Part shown: in pieces, positions 7,807 to 13,619 of the stretch
Layout of the letters: each line of letters begins with the position of its first letter
Position numbering within the stretch: the stretch's first letter is position 1
NCBI GenBank assembly: GCA_964651755.1
Contig: CAZYZD010000059.1
Span: 1 to 13,619 of the forward strand
Length of the DNA: 13,619 nt
From: QNZT01 sp964651755
GTDB taxonomy: Bacteria; Campylobacterota; Campylobacteria; Campylobacterales; QNZT01
Reading direction: 5' to 3'
Notes under the pieces: generated by a model
Databases searched by the model: none
What the model was told of the DNA's origin: nothing
Seen by the model: only the letters and a program-made list of their open reading frames with translations
Translations under genes and position numbers: made by a program

Positions 7807-7866
7807 ACGGAGGCAATGCTTCAGCTTTGCACAGGACAACATACCGCACTGAAGTACGGTCTCCGT
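7807..7866. repeat. REPIN-like palindromic element (two inverted REP-like units)
   Basis: The element reads inward from both ends as ACGGAG followed at once by an 18-base hairpin. On the plus strand, ACGGAG (7807-7812) precedes the hairpin at 7813-7830. On the minus strand, ACGGAG (7866-7861) precedes the hairpin at 7860-7843. Both hairpins are six bases, CTTCAG, six bases. The stem arms differ in sequence (GCAATG/CTTTGC against ACCGTA/TGCGGT) but pair internally except for one mismatch in the first. A 12-base spacer (7831-7842) separates them, and the two outer ACGGAG tags pair with each other. A short tag plus imperfect hairpin, doubled head-to-head just after a gene, is the layout of REP/BIME/REPIN elements mobilised by RAYT transposases. 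It shares one base with the recG stop codon. No RAYT gene and no second copy are in the window. Confidence 0.7.
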
Positions 7867-9671
7867 CAGTACACTCTTTCGTTACCCTGCACTTCCTGCA
7901 ATATCTCTTCATCTTCCAGAGGATCAAACCAGACAAAACTTTTACCGCTTTGGGCATCTCCTTTGAGCAGGTCTCCTCCCTGTCTGTATTTCAGATCGAG
8001 TTCGGCGATTTTGAAGCCGTCGAGTGTTTTGCAAAATTCTCTGAGTCTTTGGGCAGGTTTTGTTTTGGTGAAGAGGTAGCAGTACCCTTTCAATCCGTTT
8101 CGCGATACCCTTCCCCTGAGTTGATGCAGTGTCGCCAGTCCCAGCCGTTCCGGTGCGACAATGACGATCGTAGAGAGACGGGGAAGAGAGATACCCACTT
8201 CGATCAGTGTGGTGGCAAGCAAAATTTTTCCCTCTTTGGCAAATGTTTCGAGAATATCCTCTTTCTCTTTATCTTTACCGTGTGTCACAAAGACACCTTC
8301 AAAGTTTTTCTCCCAGTAACTTCTGGCTTCATCAATCGACTGATAATCGATCGTATCACTCTCTGTAACAAGCGGATAGACCACAATCACCTGTCTTCCT
8401 GCTTCCGACTCTTTGCGGATATGTTCTGCGAGTCTGCCAAAATCCCGGGGTGTGACGATCTCTGTATCGATATCCTTTTCAAACGGCAGCTCTCTGATCT
8501 GACTTACATCTATAATATGCGACTGAATCATACTGAGTGTCCTCGGAATAGGTGTGGCGGAAAACTGTAAAAAGTGAGGATGCTTCTCCCCTTTGGAAAC
8601 CATAGCCTTGATCTGCGCTCTCTGTTTGGTACCGAAACGGTGTTGTTCATCGACCATAACCAATGCTGCATCGGGCACATCCCGGTACAAAAGCGCATGT
8701 GTACCGATAAGAAAATCGTAGCTGCTTAAATCCTCTTTCCTGTTTTCATGAGTTACCAGCGCCACATTGAGATCAGAAGGAAGGAATTTTTTAGCCTCTT
8801 CATAAATCTGCGATGCCAGAACCGTCGTCGGTACCATCAGTATCGACCTGTGCGGACAGGCAAGCATAACAGAAGCAAGAATCACCATTGTTTTCCCGCA
8901 TCCCACATCTCCCATGATTAGCCGTTTGGCAGCAGTCGGGGAACGTAAATCCTGTGCAATCTCGGAAATCACTTTCTGCTGATCACCTGTCAGGGTAAAA
9001 GGAAGAGAGTTGACAAAAGATGTAATATCCCCCTCAAGTGTGGCAATAGCCGGAAAATCGAGTTTTTTTGAAGAGAGTTTTTTAAGATAGTTGTAAATCT
9101 CGGCATATTTAAGTGCCCGAAGTGTCTCTTTGTCAAATCCTTCATCTCTCAAAAACTGCTCTGCATACGCTGTGTCAGGATGGTGCATACGGAACAAAAG
9201 CTCTGCATAGTGCGGCGGTATACCCTCCTCTTTCAGCTTTTCAACAGAGAGAAGTTCAGAAATCAGACGCTTGAGTGTTTTGTTTTGCAGAGGTGTTTTA
9301 TATTTGATCTCTATTGTATTGATTTCATCGATGATGATCGGCTGCACCATCTGCCAGGCATTGAACTTATACTCCATCCGCCCTTTGAGATAATAACGCT
9401 TACCGCTTTGAAACTTACCGCGGTGGTAAGGCGTCGGATGAAAAATAATAGCATTGATTTTCCGGTTGAAGTTATGGGCAAAGAGTGTCAGTTTGAGATA
9501 TTTCGGATGGTAGGATGATGTCACCACTTCTGCATCGGTGACATTGGTTATCCCCTCCAGGGGGTTCTTTTGCAGATAGAGAATCTCATAACTGCGGGGT
9601 GCAATCAGCGCCAGATCGATGCTATTTTGCACCCCCAGTTTTTGAAGCCGTTCTTTATCCTCTGCTTTCAC
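7866..9671 (-). CDS. recG: ATP-dependent DNA helicase RecG
   Basis: RecG is a cytoplasmic superfamily-2 helicase that remodels stalled replication forks and branched recombination intermediates. The 601 residues are shorter than E. coli RecG (about 690) and lack some N-terminal sequence, as in other Campylobacterota as far as I recall. A wedge/OB region spans about 40-125. Helicase motifs are Walker A GDVGCGKT (254-261), DEQHRFG (341-347), SATPIPRT (371-378), LLATTLIEVGIS (484-495) and QLRGRVSR (517-524). Two differ from the usual RecG wording: EVGISLP rather than EVGVDVP, and RQGGDLLKGDAQSG rather than RGPGE(F/L)LG-x-RQ(S/T)G near the end. The start is a GTG (9671-9669) whose G is the last base of the preceding TAG stop; there is no good ribosome site, so translation probably depends on reinitiation after the M16 gene. 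A REPIN-like element abuts the stop. Confidence 0.96.
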   Translation of the reverse strand: MKAEDKERLQKLGVQNSIDLALIAPRSYEILYLQKNPLEGITNVTDAEVVTSSYHPKYLKLTLFAHNFNRKINAIIFHPTPYHRGKFQSGKRYYLKGRMEYKFNAWQMVQPIIIDEINTIEIKYKTPLQNKTLKRLISELLSVEKLKEEGIPPHYAELLFRMHHPDTAYAEQFLRDEGFDKETLRALKYAEIYNYLKKLSSKKLDFPAIATLEGDITSFVNSLPFTLTGDQQKVISEIAQDLRSPTAAKRLIMGDVGCGKTMVILASVMLACPHRSILMVPTTVLASQIYEEAKKFLPSDLNVALVTHENRKEDLSSYDFLIGTHALLYRDVPDAALVMVDEQHRFGTKQRAQIKAMVSKGEKHPHFLQFSATPIPRTLSMIQSHIIDVSQIRELPFEKDIDTEIVTPRDFGRLAEHIRKESEAGRQVIVVYPLVTESDTIDYQSIDEARSYWEKNFEGVFVTHGKDKEKEDILETFAKEGKILLATTLIEVGISLPRLSTIVIVAPERLGLATLHQLRGRVSRNGLKGYCYLFTKTKPAQRLREFCKTLDGFKIAELDLKYRQGGDLLKGDAQSGKSFVWFDPLEDEEILQEVQGNERVY

Positions 9672-10969
9672 TACTTTGTAACAATAGAGAAACTGAGTTG
9701 TTTTATTTCATCATGAGATTGTATAAAATCGTTCAACTCTTTGCGTGTCAGCTTTTCGATCAATGCAAGCTCTTTTTGATGATACCCAATTCCCAGTCCC
9801 TGATAGTACTCCATAAAAGTACGGTTCAGCCTTTGTGAAAGGACTTCATTCCTGAGCGGTTCACTTCCGGCAATAAACTTTTTCGCCTGTGCCAGCTCCG
9901 CTTCTGTAATACCCTCTTTGACAAAATCAGCAACTACTTTTTTTACAAGTTTGATCGCTTCATCCTGAGACTCAAGTTTTGTCTGGAGATAACCTTTTAA
10001 AGAGGTATGGGATTTATTGATATTGGCCCGGCAGTAGGCAGAGTAGGCAAGTCCGCGTTTTACCCTGATCTCTTCCATCATACGGCTGCCAAAACCGCCG
10101 GCACCCAGAATAAACGCAGCCACTTTTGCTTTATATCGTTCTTTATCGTCTGCTTTGACATGCAGCGGCGCGCTGAAATAGACATATGCCTGTTTTGTAT
10201 CTTTTTTGGTAATAGTTTCCGCACTCTTTTCCAAATGTTTTACAAAAGGGAGCGGTTCACTCTTCCCGGATGAGAGCTTTTCGAGTGCCTCTTTTGCAAA
10301 TGCTTTTGCCTCTTTCAGATCCATATCACCGCCAATCACAACAATCGCACGTTCGAGTGAGAGATGTTCATGAATATAATCCCTGACAGCATCAAGTGTC
10401 AGTCTGTTCAAACTCTCTTTGGTACCGATACTCGGATGTCCAAGCGGTGTATCTTTATAGACCAGCAGTTTCAGGTTGAGACTGGCAATATAGTCAAAAT
10501 CATTCTCTTTCTGCTTGATACGGCTCATCTTCAAAAGCTTGACTTTGTCAAAAGCACTCTGGGTAAAATTGGGGTCTTCAAGCAACATCTGTATCAAACC
10601 GACCCCTTTGCCAAACTGCTCTTTTAAAGACTCCAGCTCCAATACAAATGTCTCCGTACCGCTATGCACCGAAAAGTGGATGGCATTCTCTTCCAGTTTC
10701 TGTGCAAAACCGACAGCACCAAGCGCTTTGGTTCCCTCACTGAGCAGTGACGCACTGAAAGAGGCGATACCCGAAAGATTGCCATCGGCAATAGAACCGC
10801 TGTTTTGAAAAATCAACTGCATCGAAGCAATCGGCAGTGTACTATCCTTTTCAAATATAACAGGGACTTCAACCCCGTTTACCTCGATTTTCTCTACATT
10901 TGCACCCAATAAAACTCCTTCCAGCATCATTACTGCAATCAATATAAATTTAAACATTTTCTCTCTCAT
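9671..10969 (-). CDS. M16-family (insulinase-like) peptidase homologue lacking the zinc site, secreted
   Basis: This 432-residue protein has a hydrophobic signal sequence (about residues 5-23, MFKFILIAVMMLEGVLLGA) and the two-domain M16B layout. In active M16 enzymes the first domain carries HxxEH. Here the matching segment is GIASFSASLLSEGT (67-80), with no histidines, so this copy should be catalytically inactive. The second domain retains EEIRVKRGLAYSAY (299-312), the Arg/Tyr motif that holds peptide substrate. Bacterial M16B proteins often come as an active plus an inactive subunit, so a catalytic partner is expected elsewhere. The start at 10969 overlaps mqnC by 20 bases; an alternative ATG four codons later (10957-10955) shortens the overlap to eight and starts directly at the signal peptide. 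I cannot decide between them. The neighbouring helicase and menaquinone genes do not explain its role. Confidence 0.9.
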   Translation of the reverse strand: MREKMFKFILIAVMMLEGVLLGANVEKIEVNGVEVPVIFEKDSTLPIASMQLIFQNSGSIADGNLSGIASFSASLLSEGTKALGAVGFAQKLEENAIHFSVHSGTETFVLELESLKEQFGKGVGLIQMLLEDPNFTQSAFDKVKLLKMSRIKQKENDFDYIASLNLKLLVYKDTPLGHPSIGTKESLNRLTLDAVRDYIHEHLSLERAIVVIGGDMDLKEAKAFAKEALEKLSSGKSEPLPFVKHLEKSAETITKKDTKQAYVYFSAPLHVKADDKERYKAKVAAFILGAGGFGSRMMEEIRVKRGLAYSAYCRANINKSHTSLKGYLQTKLESQDEAIKLVKKVVADFVKEGITEAELAQAKKFIAGSEPLRNEVLSQRLNRTFMEYYQGLGIGYHQKELALIEKLTRKELNDFIQSHDEIKQLSFSIVTK

Positions 10970-12011
10970 ATACCTCTAAGATATTATACGCTGTATCACG
11001 TTTGGCGGGAATCTCTCCGATATCTTCGATCAAACGGATCATCTCCTGCTGATTCATACGGTTGACTGCACCCGCCGCCGCAACAACATTCTCTTCCATC
11101 ATCGTAGAACCCAGATCATTTGCACCGAAAAGAAGCGCCAGCTGACCGATATAACTCCCCTGTGTCACCCAGGAACTCTGGATATTTTTAAAATTATCCA
11201 GATAGAGGCGACTTACTGCCAAAAGGCGCAGGTAACGGTTGGAAGATTGTTTTGTAATCTCCGGAATCTCTTCCGCCAGTTTGGTATGGGTTGGCTGAAA
11301 ACTCCACATGATAAACGCGCGAAAACCGCCTGTCTCATCCTGTAAATTGCGGATATGCTCCCAGTGTTCGATGATCTCTTCATCTGTCTCAACTGTACCG
11401 AACATCATCGTTGCTGTAGATTTGATTCCCACTTTGTGTGCCTGTCGATGTACCTCCAGCCAATTTTTGACATCAAGTTTTTTGGGTGCGATAATATCCC
11501 TGACACGGTCACTCAAAATCTCCGCTCCTGCACCCGGAATCGAAAAGAGTCCTTTGGCATGCAATCTTTCCAGAACCTCTTTATAGGAAATTTTGGAAAT
11601 CTTGGCGATATAATCAATCTCAATTGCTGAAAAGCCGTGGATGGTAATGGTCGGATAGTTGGTATGAATCCACTCTACCAACTCTTCATACCACTCGATC
11701 TTGAGTTTGGGATGTACCCCACCCTGAAAAAGAATCTGCGTACCGCCTATGGCGATAAGCTCCTCTATCTTTTGCCCAATCTCTTCAAAACTGAGTACAT
11801 AGGCATCGTCATCTTTTCCGTGACGGTAAAATGCACAAAATTTACAATCCACCCAGCAGACATTGGTATAGTTAATATTACGATCTACCACAAAAGAGGT
11901 AATACGTTTTGGATGAAGTTCTCTCTTTTTCTCCAGTGCCATACGCCCAAGTGTATTGAGATCTGCATTTTGAATGAGGTCCAGTGCCTCCTGGTTTGTC
12001 ATACGTGCCAT
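10950..12011 (-). CDS. mqnC: Cyclic dehypoxanthinyl futalosine synthase MqnC (radical SAM)
   Basis: MqnC cyclises dehypoxanthine futalosine in the futalosine route to menaquinone, the respiratory quinone of Campylobacterota. The 353 residues match the family length. The radical-SAM cluster cysteines are C52, C56 and C59 in NVCWVDCKFCAFYR. Also visible are GGTQILFQGGVHP (89-101), GAGAEILSDRVRD with the nearby DIIAPKK, TATMMFGTVET and SFQPTHTKL, all typical of MqnC and related to MqnE/CofH. MqnE and CofG/H are the main alternatives; the QGGVHP and SFQPTHTKL wording favours MqnC. The first ATG is preceded by GGTGGG; a second in-frame Met is at residue 4. The gene is 43 bases after the PEGA-protein stop and overlaps the M16 gene. 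I recall that Helicobacter pylori also has mqnC next to an M16 gene, which would make the pairing old. Confidence 0.94.
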   Translation of the reverse strand: MARMTNQEALDLIQNADLNTLGRMALEKKRELHPKRITSFVVDRNINYTNVCWVDCKFCAFYRHGKDDDAYVLSFEEIGQKIEELIAIGGTQILFQGGVHPKLKIEWYEELVEWIHTNYPTITIHGFSAIEIDYIAKISKISYKEVLERLHAKGLFSIPGAGAEILSDRVRDIIAPKKLDVKNWLEVHRQAHKVGIKSTATMMFGTVETDEEIIEHWEHIRNLQDETGGFRAFIMWSFQPTHTKLAEEIPEITKQSSNRYLRLLAVSRLYLDNFKNIQSSWVTQGSYIGQLALLFGANDLGSTMMEENVVAAAGAVNRMNQQEMIRLIEDIGEIPAKRDTAYNILEVYERENV

Positions 12012-12038
12012 ATTCCCACCTATATTGTATTAGGAGGA

Positions 12039-12044
12039 ATTATA
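12039..12044 (-). promoter_or_regulatory. Candidate -10 box for mqnC
   Basis: A perfect TATAAT lies on the minus strand in the 43-base gap before mqnC, 27 bases from the start codon. The position 17 bases upstream, inside the end of the preceding gene, reads TGTGGA, a weak -35. It could give mqnC-M16-recG a promoter of their own. No terminator hairpin is visible after the preceding gene, so read-through is also possible. Confidence 0.4.
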
Positions 12045-12054
12045 GCGTTTTTTG

Positions 12055-13619
12055 TTAAAACTCCACACGAATTGTTTTGGAAGCATTCCCTTTGATATAG
12101 ACATTGTCAAACACTTTTTTGTTTCTGTGTTCAAGTACGACAATTTTGTAACGCCCTTCTGCCAGTTGCAAATGTGCCTGTCCGGTTGCTCTCGAAGAGA
12201 ATGTATAGGCATAGCGCTGACTGGAGCCTTTCTTATAAATTTCCACTTTGACATAGAGAGGTTTTTCTCTTCTGTTGGCAATGATTTTCAGTTTTCCAAC
12301 ATTGAAATAGACCTTTTTACGAATAGTTTCTCCCTCCTGAAGCTTCACTTTACCAAGACTTTTTTTCTGCTTGGAAGTCCCTGTACGATAAGTCGCTTTC
12401 ATGATATAGGTTCCGGCAGGAAGTTTGACTGCTTTACCGCCGCTGGTATAAAAGGTCTTGACACGTCGTTTCCCTTTATAGACCTCAACCCACGCTGAAA
12501 TAGGCTTTCGGTTGCTATAGGCTTTGACACTTACCTGTCCCATCGCATTTTGGCTGCTGTATCCGCCGCCCAAAAGTCTGTCACTCATACGCTCGATTGG
12601 TTCCTCAACAACCGCTTTTTTCTTTTTTTCAATAATCTTTGTAATAACTATTTTATCGCCCGCTTTGGTTCTCTCTTCCGGAACTGTACTTTGCGCTATA
12701 ACCGGAGGCGGAGTCACTGCCTGAGGTTCCTGCATCTTAGGCAGATTTTGCAAACTCTCTCTTTTGACTTCTGCAACAGGTGACGGTGCCTGTTGCAACT
12801 GTGGTTCACGTACGATTTCCTGCAATCCTTCCGGTCCTGCAGTTGTCTCAGAAGCGATACCTCTCTGACCGGATGCAAACTGAGGTGCAGAAACAGGTAA
12901 ACTCTCCATTCGCGCAGCAGGCATGGATGCAGTTTTGGAAAATACCGGCTTGTTTTTCTGCGTCCCGGCAGAAATAGTATGTCCGGCAATAGCAGGTTCC
13001 GATACTTTAAGCTGAGGACGATTTGGCTGCACACCGGTTAGGCGTCTTTCTATCGGCAAACCTGTCGGTTTTTGATAAACCGGTTTCGTGTAGGAAGGAC
13101 TCAAATTGTCAGATTTTGACAATTTTGCTGCTGTTTTTGAAAGCGTCTCACTTCTTAATAGAGGAGAAACGGAAGAGTGTACTTGAATGTTTTTGTCTGC
13201 AATAGCAGGTGCAATCGGATTGGCACCAGCAGGCATAGAAGGTGGTGCAACTCTGTTTGTACGCTCCAGTTCTCTTTGTGCATACTGCTGTTGATCCATT
13301 TTTTTCAGCGGAAGCGTTTGAAAACTTGGAGTCTCTAACTTTACCCCTGCTTTGATTTCATGATCAGAAATATAATTGTATTGGTTAATATCAGGGTTTG
13401 CCATTTTCGGAGTCTGAGGTAGTGTCAGAGGTGTGTGGACAGATTGCGCTATCTCCTCCGGAATTTCAGGTTGTGGCTTCTTTTCTGCTTTTTTTGCTTT
13501 TTCAGTTTTTTTCACTTTTTCAAAATGCTTCTCTTTTGAAGTATCCTTTACAGAAACCGAACGTTCCTGACGAACTTGTGTTGCGGAACTTTCCTGAGTT
13601 TTGAGATTTTCTGTGATCT
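12055..13619 (-). CDS. Proline-rich protein with two C-terminal PEGA/CarboxypepD_reg-like domains (N-terminus outside the window)
   Basis: I do not recognise this gene by name. The frame is open from the window edge to TAA at 12057-12055, giving 520 codons, so the true start lies beyond 13619. A GTG at 13515-13513 is only the first start-like codon inside the window; the sequence before it (ITENLKTQESSATQVRQE and onward) keeps the same polar, disordered character. The first 340 or so visible residues are low-complexity and rich in Pro, Gln, Lys, Ala and Ser, with a KKTEKAKKAEKK patch. The last 155 contain two related beta-sandwich units: VEVYKGKRRVKTFYT then LPAGTYIMKATY, and VEIYKKGSSQRYAYT then LAEGRYKIVVLE. 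These repeats resemble PEGA or carboxypeptidase-regulatory domains, common in surface and periplasmic proteins, often with von Willebrand A domains. Location and function are inference until the N-terminus is seen. Confidence 0.82.
   Translation of the reverse strand, partial: ITENLKTQESSATQVRQERSVSVKDTSKEKHFEKVKKTEKAKKAEKKPQPEIPEEIAQSVHTPLTLPQTPKMANPDINQYNYISDHEIKAGVKLETPSFQTLPLKKMDQQQYAQRELERTNRVAPPSMPAGANPIAPAIADKNIQVHSSVSPLLRSETLSKTAAKLSKSDNLSPSYTKPVYQKPTGLPIERRLTGVQPNRPQLKVSEPAIAGHTISAGTQKNKPVFSKTASMPAARMESLPVSAPQFASGQRGIASETTAGPEGLQEIVREPQLQQAPSPVAEVKRESLQNLPKMQEPQAVTPPPVIAQSTVPEERTKAGDKIVITKIIEKKKKAVVEEPIERMSDRLLGGGYSSQNAMGQVSVKAYSNRKPISAWVEVYKGKRRVKTFYTSGGKAVKLPAGTYIMKATYRTGTSKQKKSLGKVKLQEGETIRKKVYFNVGKLKIIANRREKPLYVKVEIYKKGSSQRYAYTFSSRATGQAHLQLAEGRYKIVVLEHRNKKVFDNVYIKGNASKTIRVEF

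Noticed and set aside
7807..7866. attC recombination site, tRNA-like RNA or riboswitch
   Set aside because: There is no GTTRRRY/RYYYAAC core pair, no tRNA T-loop or anticodon arm, and it lies about 170 bases from the next start codon. The tag-plus-hairpin symmetry fits a REP doublet better.
7807..7866. Rho-independent terminator of recG
   Set aside because: The stems could slow transcription, but no T-run follows on the minus strand, so it is not called a terminator.
12714..13034. 106-residue minus-strand frame inside the PEGA-protein gene
   Set aside because: It overlaps a longer open frame with clear domains, has no recognisable motif and looks like a shadow of proline/glutamine-rich codons.
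13513..13515. GTG as the start codon of the PEGA-domain gene
   Set aside because: The same frame stays open to the window edge with similar composition, and no ribosome site precedes the GTG, so the gene is better treated as lacking its 5' end.

Overview
The window looks like a chromosomal segment of a Campylobacterota (former Epsilonproteobacteria) genome, probably a free-living Sulfurovum/Sulfurimonas-type organism. The evidence is a menaquinone gene of the futalosine pathway (mqnC), a compact RecG, an OprD-type porin resembling those of this phylum, and a clpB promoter overlapped by an HspR-like (HAIR) operator. The genus is a guess. Every gene I can support lies on the minus strand; the long plus-strand reading frames are shadows.

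Layout from right to left, the direction of transcription. (1) 13619-12055: the C-terminal 520 residues of a proline-rich, probably extracytoplasmic protein ending in two PEGA/carboxypeptidase-regulatory-like beta domains; its start lies outside the window. (2) 12011-7866: a tight, overlapping cluster of mqnC, an M16-family peptidase homologue without its zinc site, and recG. (3) 7866-7807: a 60-bp palindromic element abutting the recG stop, made of two inverted REP-like units, each ACGGAG followed by an 18-nt hairpin with a CTTCAG centre. I read it as a REPIN. (4) 7674-1923: a promoter followed by a four-gene uptake operon: TAXI-type TRAP binding protein, fused TRAP permease, OprD-type porin and a glutamate-transporter-family symporter, closed by a strong terminator. 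(5) About 1870-1731: the decayed C-terminal end of an AraC-family regulator, with a frameshift and an in-frame stop. (6) 1687-1073: a small fumarylacetoacetate hydrolase-family enzyme. (7) 987-1: a consensus promoter with HAIR operator and the N-terminal 301 codons of clpB.

The uptake operon is the most coherent system here. It offers an outer-membrane pore, a periplasmic binding protein with its high-affinity permease, and a second inner-membrane symporter. Active-site residues in the symporter favour an acidic amino acid over a plain C4-dicarboxylate, and glutamate is a known TAXI ligand, so acidic amino acid uptake is the working guess. Nothing in the window amounts to a clearly new defence or biosynthetic system. 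The items most worth a second look are the REPIN, the AraC remnant, the composite uptake operon and the truncated PEGA protein. No intergenic gap exceeds 300 bases.
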